This document shows positions 5,332 to 11,420 of a stretch of 11,420 nucleotides of DNA, one piece after another; position 1 is the first letter of the stretch, and each line of letters opens with the position of its first letter. The translations under genes and the position numbers were made by a program. Origin of the DNA: Bacteroidota bacterium (GTDB taxonomy: Bacteria; Bacteroidota; Ignavibacteria; Kryptoniales; JAKASW01); assembly GCA_021789755.1 (NCBI GenBank), contig JAJYJD010000099.1, forward strand, positions 1 to 11,420, in the 5' to 3' direction. The notes beneath the pieces are model-generated. The model was not told the origin of the DNA. It ran no database searches and saw only the letters and a list, made by a program, of their open reading frames with translations.

Positions 5332-5952
5332 TTGGAACCTAAATGGCTGGAATGGGCGAAGAGCCTTCAGGCGGAGGCGCAAAACGGCCTCACTTTCGCC
5401 ACAAACGAGTTTGAAGTCGAACGCTACAAACACATCATGGATATCGCGTTCGAGATGATGGCCTCCAATTCTGATGCAGACCTTGCCCATGTGAAGGATT
5501 TGTTCAAAGATGTCGAGGGATATGCGACTCCACGTGTCGACGTCAGAGGAGCCGTGTTCAAAGACGACAAGATTCTCCTCGTGAAAGAGAAATCGGACGG
5601 CGGCTGGACTCTTCCGGGCGGTTGGGCGGACCCGAACGAGACACCGAGTCGATCTGTCGAGCGCGAGGTGCTCGAAGAATCCGGGTATGAGGTCAGGGCG
5701 GTGAAAGTCTTCGCAGTATTTGACCGCGCGAAACAAGGCCATACACCTCCTTTTCCCTATCATGTCTACAAGCTGTTTTTTCTTTGCGAACTGAAGGGAG
5801 GAAAGAAGACTGCAAGCATCGAGACTGACGACGCCGATTTCTTCGAAGAAGGAAACATTCCGGCACTCTCCCGGGCTCGGACAAGCTCCCGCCAAATAAA
5901 AGTTTGTTTTGAGCATCACAGGGCGCCGGGACTTCCTGCCGATTTCGACTGA
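5332..5952 (+). CDS. Nudix hydrolase with N-terminal extension domain (YjhB/CDP-Chase-like)
   Basis: A 206-residue cytosolic enzyme that should hydrolyse a nucleoside diphosphate linked to another group. The TTG start is fixed by AAGGAG at 5321-5326, five bases upstream. Residues 1-65 form a helical N-terminal domain (WLEWAKSLQAEAQNGLTF...FEVERYKHIMDIAFEMMA), typical of the Nudix_N_2 group that includes Bacillus CDP-Chase and YjhB. The Nudix fold starts at VDVRGAVFKDDKILLVKEK (69-87) and contains a complete Nudix box: G97, E103, R111-E112, E115-E116, G118 (GX5EX7REUXEEXGU), with metal-binding glutamates intact. The family is annotated variously as ADP-ribose or CDP-choline hydrolase; the substrate cannot be decided by eye. 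It stands alone, 157 bases after the permease gene. Confidence 0.92.
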   Translation: MEPKWLEWAKSLQAEAQNGLTFATNEFEVERYKHIMDIAFEMMASNSDADLAHVKDLFKDVEGYATPRVDVRGAVFKDDKILLVKEKSDGGWTLPGGWADPNETPSRSVEREVLEESGYEVRAVKVFAVFDRAKQGHTPPFPYHVYKLFFLCELKGGKKTASIETDDADFFEEGNIPALSRARTSSRQIKVCFEHHRAPGLPADFD

Positions 5953-6079
5953 AGGTGAAACCTACCGGGCTTGAGAATTGTTGAAGAATGCGGCAGGAAA
6001 TAGAGGGGGACACAGGGGATGTGATCACCCCGTAAGAGGCAATCTGATTTCATACGACTTCGAACAAGCTTGAGATTGG

Positions 6080-6116
6080 TTCTTTTCGTTTGCGGTCCAA
6101 CTTATGTCGAAAAGAA
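6080..6116. promoter_or_regulatory. Inverted repeat upstream of the M28 peptidase gene
   Basis: TTCTTTTCG (6080-6088) and CGAAAAGAA (6108-6116) are perfect 9-base complements separated by 19 bases. The pair sits just before the possible -35 element of the peptidase gene, a suitable place for an operator or a leader hairpin. The rest of the 211-base gap (5953-6163) holds a palindrome GTGATCAC (6021-6028) and nothing else I can assign. Confidence 0.35.
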
Positions 6117-6119
6117 GTC

Positions 6120-6148
6120 TTGTTAAGTCACGATTCTTTTTGTTAAAA
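6120..6148 (+). promoter_or_regulatory. Weak candidate promoter of the M28 peptidase gene
   Basis: TTGTTA (6120-6125), 17 bases, TTAAAA (6143-6148). The -10 lies only 15 bases before the ATG at 6164, so a transcript would start at or near the ribosome binding site (GGAG 6154-6157). This makes the call doubtful. Confidence 0.22.
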
Positions 6149-6163
6149 TGATGGGAGCTCAAA

Positions 6164-8503
6164 ATGAACGACCTTAGGCCAACAACCGCCGCAATTGTGA
6201 CTTTCGCTTTTGTAACTGCGATAATTGTTGCCGCGCTTTATGATCTTCAGCCTCCGAGACCGCTTCCGGCAACTTCACCTGATTCTCTCTTCTCGGCGGA
6301 CCGGGCGGCCGGATACATACGCGAAATCGCAAAGGTGCCACACCCTCTCGGATCAAGTCAGAACCAGAAAGTGCGTGATTACCTCGTCGGTCAATTGAGT
6401 CTTATGGGCTTCAAGCCTACGCTTGATACATCTGTAGTGACCGGCTCCTTCCGAGGAATTCACTACGCCGCATCGGTTGTGAATATTATTGCGCGACTCC
6501 AGGGTACAAACAATTCCAAAGCTGTATTGCTGATGGCTCATTACGATTCTGTGCCAACCGGTCCGGGTGCCAGTGACGACGGCTCCGGGATTGCGACAAT
6601 ACTTGAGACTCTCAGGGCACTCAGAGCTTCCGGGCCTTTGAAGAATGATGTCATCGCCATCCTTACTGACGGCGAGGAGGTGGGAATGCTGGGAGGCCAG
6701 GCTGTCGCAGAAGATGAATCCCTCATGAAACAGGTCGGCGTTGCACTTAACTTCGAGGCACGAGGTACAAGCGGGCCTTCGTTGATGTTCCAGACGAGCC
6801 CGCACGATCCCTCCGGCAACGGAGACGGCTGGCTCATCAGTCAGCTTGCAGCTTCGGGTGCCTATCCGGTAGGAACTTCAATTTCCAATGATGCTTACAG
6901 ACATCTTCCTAACAACACGGATTTCTCCTGGCTGAAAGTAAAAGGCATTGCCGGAATGAACTTCGCATTCATAGGAAACCTTAAGCATTACCACAGCGCC
7001 GAGGACAATTATTTCTCCATAGATGAGGCGAGCCTCCAGCACGATGGTTCTTACGCACTGGCATTGACGAAGCGTTTGGGCAATGAACATCTTCCCGGGC
7101 CTAAATACGTGAACTACATATATTTTAATTTCTTCTGGCCGGCATTCGTCGCATACCCATCCACACTTGTGACGGCCATTACAATTCTCGCACTGATCGT
7201 CTTCGTCCTGACATTTTATGTCGGATTTAGAAAAACGATCGTCAAACCGTTGAAATCGGCATTGAGCTTCTTGCTTTCATCGATCCTGATCGTCGTCCTT
7301 GGGACAGGCACATATTTTCTATGGAAGTTGCTCCAGAATTCATATCCGGAATCTAGCCATTTCGAGTTCGGCGTCTTTTACAATGACGGCATATACCTGT
7401 GGGCATTCGTCGGAATTGCAGCCGCACTTGCCTCCGCATTCTTCATTTTCCTTCGAAAGTACTTCAGGTCATCTGAGATGGCTATGGGCTCACTGTTCTC
7501 GTGGCTCGCGCTTGCGATAGTCTCGACTCATTACTTCCCGGATGGAGCATATCTTTTCCAGTGGCCGCTGATCTTCAGCTCTCTTGCTTTACTTATATTC
7601 TTCCTTACACCTAAGTCGGATTTCCGGTCTCCAATCGTAATGCTGATTCTTCTTATTTGCGCAATCCCGGGCATCTACCTGACCACTGCGATGTGTTACC
7701 TCATCTATCTCACCGGACTTTGGCCCCCGCTGACGGCGGCAATCGTATTGCTCGTAACCCTTGCCATTGGGACATTGCTTCCGCATGTCGCCATCATCGC
7801 CTCTGCCAACAAATGGGTGCTCCCCACGTCGCTGTTCATTGGAGCGCTCGTCTTGGCTGGGATCGCAATTTTTACTCATCGGCTCGATGAAAAACATCCC
7901 GCCACCGACAGCATCGATTACGCCATAAACATGAACGATTCGACCGCCTATTGGGTCTCGTTCGACGACTCTACTGACGAATGGACATCCCAGTTCATCA
8001 AGCATCCGATGGCGGCGGACTCGATTCCGGATTTCTTTCCAGACTGGTGGACGACTCCACACACAGCCGAGGCGGCACTTCCGGTTAATATCCCACCTGT
8101 CACGGTGGAATTGCAAAGCGACACGATCTCTCGCGGCGCTCAGTTCATGCAACTCCTCGTGAAGTCGCCATTCAATGGAAGCCCCGTTATCCTGACTGCC
8201 GACGCAGGCACCCAGGTTCTCTCCTCGACGGTCGATGGCCATCCTGTCCCGGACTCCGTCGCCTTATTTGCTGTCGGCCGGCAGAAAAGGTGGATACTTC
8301 ACTGTTACGGGTTCTCCGATAGTGGAGTGACAGTAGTCCTTGTCATTCCGGTCGGTGAGAAACTGCAGCTGACGGCGATCGAAATTGTCGACGGGCTGCC
8401 GGAGGTAGTGGGACTTCCTTATTATCCACGTCCTGCCTCGATTATCCGTCGACCGTTTGTGACCGCCGACGCTTCCGTCGTCTTCAAGTCTTATACGTTT
8501 TGA
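6164..8503 (+). CDS. Membrane-anchored M28 family metallopeptidase (Fxna/ERMP1-like)
   Basis: A 779-residue membrane enzyme with a two-zinc aminopeptidase domain. Residues 8-26 form a signal anchor, so the peptidase domain (about 45-310) should face the periplasm. Metal ligands of the M28 family are all visible: H126 (LLMAHYDS), D138 (GASDDGSG), E172 with catalytic base E171 (TDGEEVGMLG), E198 (LNFEARG) and H277 (KHYHSAED). About eight hydrophobic segments follow between 330 and 571 (near 332-354, 365-387, 412-431, 441-456, 464-482, 488-510, 522-545, 552-571), then a soluble C-terminal domain of about 200 residues. This layout is that of the eukaryotic ER metallopeptidase 1/Fxna and vacuolar membrane protease group and their bacterial relatives. 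Likely substrates are peptides with free N-termini, but none is known. GGAG at 6154-6157 supports the ATG. The downstream Memo-like gene follows in the same direction. Confidence 0.9.
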   Translation: MNDLRPTTAAIVTFAFVTAIIVAALYDLQPPRPLPATSPDSLFSADRAAGYIREIAKVPHPLGSSQNQKVRDYLVGQLSLMGFKPTLDTSVVTGSFRGIHYAASVVNIIARLQGTNNSKAVLLMAHYDSVPTGPGASDDGSGIATILETLRALRASGPLKNDVIAILTDGEEVGMLGGQAVAEDESLMKQVGVALNFEARGTSGPSLMFQTSPHDPSGNGDGWLISQLAASGAYPVGTSISNDAYRHLPNNTDFSWLKVKGIAGMNFAFIGNLKHYHSAEDNYFSIDEASLQHDGSYALALTKRLGNEHLPGPKYVNYIYFNFFWPAFVAYPSTLVTAITILALIVFVLTFYVGFRKTIVKPLKSALSFLLSSILIVVLGTGTYFLWKLLQNSYPESSHFEFGVFYNDGIYLWAFVGIAAALASAFFIFLRKYFRSSEMAMGSLFSWLALAIVSTHYFPDGAYLFQWPLIFSSLALLIFFLTPKSDFRSPIVMLILLICAIPGIYLTTAMCYLIYLTGLWPPLTAAIVLLVTLAIGTLLPHVAIIASANKWVLPTSLFIGALVLAGIAIFTHRLDEKHPATDSIDYAINMNDSTAYWVSFDDSTDEWTSQFIKHPMAADSIPDFFPDWWTTPHTAEAALPVNIPPVTVELQSDTISRGAQFMQLLVKSPFNGSPVILTADAGTQVLSSTVDGHPVPDSVALFAVGRQKRWILHCYGFSDSGVTVVLVIPVGEKLQLTAIEIVDGLPEVVGLPYYPRPASIIRRPFVTADASVVFKSYTF

Positions 8504-8646
8504 GCCGAACCGGTTTCGCGCACGGCGACCCTGAGCCTGGAAGACGGCAGTTATGATGTAAGCCGGACATCTGCGCTTCATTGATTCCTTACTGATTTCC
8601 AACTCGACTGATTTTGTCTTAGATTTTGGAAACATCAGGAGGGTCT

Positions 8647-9681
8647 ATGAATCGTGTTGCAACTGCAATCGCCTTAATTCTTTCACTCTTTGTCGTCATC
8701 TCAGTAGCTCAGGGTACCAAGCAGATACGTGACAATGTCGGCTTCTGCTGGGATGCTCACGAGATGGAACGGCTCGTAAACTATCTAAGACTGACTGAAA
8801 AAGAGCCGGCGGCCCGACCGAACATTGTCGCGGCAATTTCACCTCACGACGATTATCTGTATGCCGCCAGAGTCTACTATCCTCTTTACCGTGTGCTTCG
8901 CGCGAAGCAGGTCGTGATCTTCGGCGTCACGCACAGCGATGTCAGGAAAAAGATCGGCGACCCGCATAACATACTCATACTGGATAATTTCAGGAACTGG
9001 CCGGGTCTTGGCCGGCCGGTCGAGGTTTCTCCGCTCAGGGAGTACATCAGGACTCACCTTGATTCGTCGGATTTTATCGTTAACGACACGGCACATGCTC
9101 TCGAACATTCGATTGAAGCCGTGCTTCCCTTTCTCCAGGTCTTCAACCCGAAAGTGAAAATCACCCCGATCATGATTACACAGATGTCATTCGATCGGAT
9201 GGACTCGATATCCGATAAGCTTTCTGAAGTAATTTCGGATTACATAAAGAGCGATCACCTGGTACTCGGGAAGGACATCGCCTTCCTGATCTCGTCGGAT
9301 GCGAACCATTACGGAGAGGATTTTAATAATTCTCCTTTCGGCGAAGATGCCAGGGCACATAAGATCGCCACTGCAAACGACCGTCGCATCGCGCACGAAG
9401 AATTAGAGGGCGTTCTGTCGGCGAAAAAGGTGAAAGACCTGACACTGCGGCTCGACAAAGTGGTCTGGTGCGGCAAATTCTCCGTGCCGTTCGGATTACT
9501 CACTTCGGAGAAAATTGTCAAGAGATTGACAGGGCGGCAACTTAACGGGAAGCTGCTTCGATACTCAGATTCATACACCGAGAGTGTCCTACCCATGCGA
9601 AATACAGGGATGGGAACAACCGCACCCGCATCTTACAAGCACTGGTGCGGCTGGTTGTCGGCGGCATATTACCTGAAATGA
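8647..9681 (+). CDS. Exported Memo-family protein (AmmeMemoRadiSam system protein B-like)
   Basis: A 344-residue protein. ATG 8647 is preferred over an in-frame TTG at 8626 because AGGAGGG (8637-8643) directly precedes it and because it gives a clean signal peptide: MNRV, a hydrophobic core ATAIALILSLFVVISV (5-20) and a likely cleavage after A21 or G23. The mature part fits the Memo family: ISPHDDYLYA (65-74, H67), IFGVTHSD (91-98, H96), LEHSIEAVLPFL (152-163), SSDANHYG (216-223, D218 and H221) and WCGKFSVPFG (274-283, C275). H67, H96, D218, H221 and C275 line up with human MEMO1 H49, H81, D189, H192 and C244, the metal-binding pocket. Its reaction is not settled; some homologues act as iron- or copper-dependent enzymes. 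The usual AMMECR1 and radical-SAM partners are not in the window. The 143-base gap upstream (8504-8646) holds no gene or clear promoter. Confidence 0.85.
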   Translation: MNRVATAIALILSLFVVISVAQGTKQIRDNVGFCWDAHEMERLVNYLRLTEKEPAARPNIVAAISPHDDYLYAARVYYPLYRVLRAKQVVIFGVTHSDVRKKIGDPHNILILDNFRNWPGLGRPVEVSPLREYIRTHLDSSDFIVNDTAHALEHSIEAVLPFLQVFNPKVKITPIMITQMSFDRMDSISDKLSEVISDYIKSDHLVLGKDIAFLISSDANHYGEDFNNSPFGEDARAHKIATANDRRIAHEELEGVLSAKKVKDLTLRLDKVVWCGKFSVPFGLLTSEKIVKRLTGRQLNGKLLRYSDSYTESVLPMRNTGMGTTAPASYKHWCGWLSAAYYLK

Positions 9682-9712
9682 TTTTATCAGGAAGAAGATC
9701 GCCTTAAGAGAG

Positions 9713-9724
9713 CGACGGCCGTCG
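9713..9724. other. Perfect 12-base GC palindrome between convergent genes
   Basis: CGACGGCCGTCG reads the same on both strands and lies in the 106-base gap between the converging Memo-like and acetate-transporter genes (9682-9787). It is flanked by CTTAA (9703-9707) and TTAAG (9741-9745). With no loop and no T-tract it does not look like a standard terminator, but a shared bidirectional transcription barrier or a protein-binding site is possible. Confidence 0.35.
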
Positions 9725-9787
9725 AAAGTGTGTGCCGAGGTTAAGACACCAATCCACGGCATGCATAACACTATTTTGGGCCCGTCT

Positions 9788-10378
9788 TTATTTTTGAACG
9801 ATTCCCAGAGGCAGTACCCTCTTTCCATAGACTTCGTTCAGCACCTGGGCGATCCCGGTATAGATCGCGGAAGCGCCACAGACAATCCCTTCATAGCCGG
9901 CAAATTGCCCGACCGCCTCGTTCCCAGTTCCCGTCGCTATGGCCAGCAGGAAGAAGAGAATCGTAAGCGTCCCGAACACTACCTGAAGTGCCCTTGTTAG
10001 TTTCAACGTACCAAAGAACAGAAGCAAGGTGAAGATTCCCCACATTACGAGGTAATAAACCATTCCGGCTGCGGAGGTCTGTCCGATCCACCCCAGCTTC
10101 GGCATTACGATGAGCCCTACCAGCGTCAGCCAGAAGAAGCCATAAGAGCCGAAAGCGACAAGGCCGAAAGTATTTCCCTTTCTCCACTCCATCGCGCCGG
10201 CGATAATCTGTGCTACTCCGCCGTAGAAGATTCCCATAGCAAGTATCATCGAGCCCATCTCTATGAAGCCTGCGTTGTGGACATTCAACAAAACAGTGGT
10301 CATGCCGAACGCGAGGAGTCCCAGCGGAGCGGGGTTTCCCGTGGTGTCGTGCATCTCAAAGCGCGTCTTCTCGTCCAT
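9788..10378 (-). CDS. satP: Acetate/succinate transporter, AceTr (GPR1/FUN34/YaaH) family
   Basis: A 196-residue inner-membrane protein, close to E. coli SatP (188 residues), which moves acetate and succinate with protons. ATG 10378 is chosen over the adjacent GTG at 10381 because AGGAG (10389-10385) sits six bases before it. The family signature NPAPLGLLAFGMTTVLLN (15-32) begins the first of six membrane segments (about 17-36, 40-61, 71-93, 103-123, 128-149, 163-181), and the second signature GYEGIVCGASAIYTG (161-175) marks the last. The tail is short. It lies downstream of the amidase gene on the same strand with 142 bases between them, so co-transcription is uncertain. The symbol is by family resemblance. 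Confidence 0.9.
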   Translation of the reverse strand: MDEKTRFEMHDTTGNPAPLGLLAFGMTTVLLNVHNAGFIEMGSMILAMGIFYGGVAQIIAGAMEWRKGNTFGLVAFGSYGFFWLTLVGLIVMPKLGWIGQTSAAGMVYYLVMWGIFTLLLFFGTLKLTRALQVVFGTLTILFFLLAIATGTGNEAVGQFAGYEGIVCGASAIYTGIAQVLNEVYGKRVLPLGIVQK

Positions 10379-10437
10379 CACTATCTCCTGTTAGTTGTAT
10401 TTGGTAATGAGTGAATTGGTACTCCGCAAGCACCTTC

Positions 10438-10488
10438 AAAAAAATGTCATGAACGCCGGGAACCGAAAATATTCTCGGAACCGCCCGG
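10438..10488 (-). terminator. Nested hairpin with T-tract, possible amidase terminator
   Basis: Between the amidase stop and the transporter start, CCGGG (10456-10460) pairs with CCCGG (10484-10488), and inside it CCGA (10463-10466) pairs with TCGG (10475-10478) around an AATATT core. Read on the minus strand the stem is followed, 11 bases later, by seven T's (10444-10438). The distance to the T-tract is longer than in a classic intrinsic terminator, so the assignment is tentative. GGAACCG also occurs as a direct repeat on both sides of the core. Confidence 0.35.
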
Positions 10489-10520
10489 TCGGAGGGCTCA
10501 CCGGTGTCGCAGACATGTCA

Positions 10521-11420
10521 CTAGACGGTCAAGTCAGCCGCAGGCAAAAATCGCGGCGGCCTTCTGACTTTTGTCGCCTGCTCGAAAGAGTACGCAAGTT
10601 TGATGAGCTTCGGTTCGTTCCAGGCACGGCCAAAGAACGACACACCAATCGGCAAGCCGAATACAAATCCAGCCGGCACCGTGATGCTCGGATATCCTGC
10701 CACAGCGGCAGCAGAGGAGCTCCCGCCCAGGAAATGATCTCCGTCGACAAGGTCGGTCATCCACGCAGGGCTGTCGGTCGGCGCCACAAGAGCATCGAGC
10801 TTGTGCTTCGACATGATGGCGTCGATCCCTTCGGTCCGGCTGAGCTTAATGCACTTCGCCCTCGCATCCAGATATTTCTTATCGGTCAAAGGTCCTTTTT
10901 TCTCAGCGCTCAGGAAGACTTCCTGACCGAAGTACGGCATTTCAGATTTCTTGTTCTCGTCGTTGAATTTGATCAGGTCAGCGAGCGAATGCATCTTTGT
11001 GCTGCTGCCGAGCCAGTCCAGATATTTCTTCATATCCGCTTTGAGCTCGTACTCGAGCACGATTTGTTCGGCGTCTCCCCATTTTCCGAGGGTTTTAAAT
11101 TCCACCGGATCGACGATCGTCGCACCGCTCTTCTTCATGACGTCGATCGCACCGTTGATAACATCATCCACCTGCGGAAGGAAACCGAAGTAGGCGCGCA
11201 CAACTCCTATCCGCGCGCGCTTGAGACCATCGGCGTCAAGGAACTTTGTGTAGTCGGCATAGAAATTCCCTTTACTCGCCCTGCTGGCCTTGTCGCCGGG
11301 ATCGACTCCCACCATGGCGCCGAGAAGGGTGGCTGCATCCCGGACGGTGCGTCCCATCGGACCAGAGGTATCCTGTGAGTGCGAGATAGGTATTATTCCT
11401 GTTCTGCTCACGAGGCCGAC
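10521..11420 (-). CDS. Amidase signature family enzyme, C-terminal part (runs off window)
   Basis: The frame is open to the right edge, so 299 residues of the C-terminal part are present and the N-terminus lies outside. The visible part opens with VGLVSRTGIIPISHSQDTSG and GPMGRTVRDAATLLGAMVG, the segment that follows the active site in amidase-signature proteins. Later come LDALVAPTDSPAW and AGYPSITVPAGFVFGLPIGVSFFGRAW, near the C-terminus, before KLIKLAYSFEQATKVRRPPRF. These match peptide amidase and GatA-like annotated enzymes, which cleave amide bonds with a Ser-cisSer-Lys triad. The catalytic lysine and serines are not in the window, so activity cannot be judged. The stop is TAG at 10523-10521. 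Confidence 0.9.
   Translation of the reverse strand, partial: VGLVSRTGIIPISHSQDTSGPMGRTVRDAATLLGAMVGVDPGDKASRASKGNFYADYTKFLDADGLKRARIGVVRAYFGFLPQVDDVINGAIDVMKKSGATIVDPVEFKTLGKWGDAEQIVLEYELKADMKKYLDWLGSSTKMHSLADLIKFNDENKKSEMPYFGQEVFLSAEKKGPLTDKKYLDARAKCIKLSRTEGIDAIMSKHKLDALVAPTDSPAWMTDLVDGDHFLGGSSSAAAVAGYPSITVPAGFVFGLPIGVSFFGRAWNEPKLIKLAYSFEQATKVRRPPRFLPAADLTV

Noticed and set aside
5311..5919. Minus-strand open frame of 202 codons opposite the Nudix gene
   Set aside because: The plus strand carries a complete Nudix box and a matching ribosome binding site; the antisense product has no recognisable motif.
7589..8242. Minus-strand open frame of 217 codons inside the M28 peptidase gene
   Set aside because: It is antisense to a coherent membrane region with regular hydrophobic helices, and its product is arginine- and cysteine-rich with no motif or ribosome binding site.
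10395..11378. Long plus-strand open frame of 327 codons opposite the amidase
   Set aside because: The minus-strand frame has clear amidase-signature motifs throughout, while the plus-strand product is rich in R, H and S without recognisable motifs. It is a shadow of the amidase codon pattern.

Overview
The window is bacterial chromosomal DNA of moderate GC content, with ordinary housekeeping and accessory genes and no phage, transposase, CRISPR array, tRNA or rRNA that I could recognise. Genes start with strong Shine-Dalgarno sequences and several use TTG or GTG. The gene families (a Tat-exported DUF362 protein, bactofilins, a secreted Memo-like protein, a membrane-bound M28 peptidase) and the short word-like repeats between genes remind me of an Ignavibacteria- or Bacteroidota-related (FCB group) organism. 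That placement is an impression, not something the sequence proves.

Layout. 1-311 (minus): the start of a DUF362 protein with a twin-arginine signal. It diverges from 549-2626 (plus): a tight three-gene operon of a MerR-like YhbD protein and two paralogous bactofilins, the same order as yhbD-yhbE-yhbF in Bacillus subtilis. Its promoter is near consensus and holds a perfect palindrome in the spacer. After a 458-base stretch with no convincing gene comes 3085-3342, a small protein with the HMA (heavy-metal-associated) fold pattern but no CxxC metal site. Then 3497-5174 is a DrrAB-type ABC exporter. Its two genes are separated by about 110 bases that hold a 38-codon hydrophobic ORF overlapping both neighbours by ATGA, the most intriguing spot in the window. 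5332-5952 is a Nudix hydrolase. 6164-8503 is a large M28 metallopeptidase with a polytopic membrane domain, followed in the same direction by 8647-9681, a Memo-family protein that carries a signal peptide. Converging on these from the right are 9788-10378 (minus), an acetate/succinate transporter of the AceTr family, and 10521-11420 (minus), the C-terminal part of an amidase-signature enzyme that runs off the window.

How they work together. The YhbD-bactofilin operon probably builds and controls a membrane-associated cytoskeletal scaffold. The ABC genes form an export pump, perhaps with a small membrane subunit or translational coupler between them. The M28 peptidase and the exported Memo homologue may both act outside the cytoplasm. 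The remaining genes look like independent metabolic units. The spacers around the ABC operon hold phased 8-base degenerate repeats (GGAAnnnn) and other word-like repeats, which suggests intergenic insertion of repeat material.
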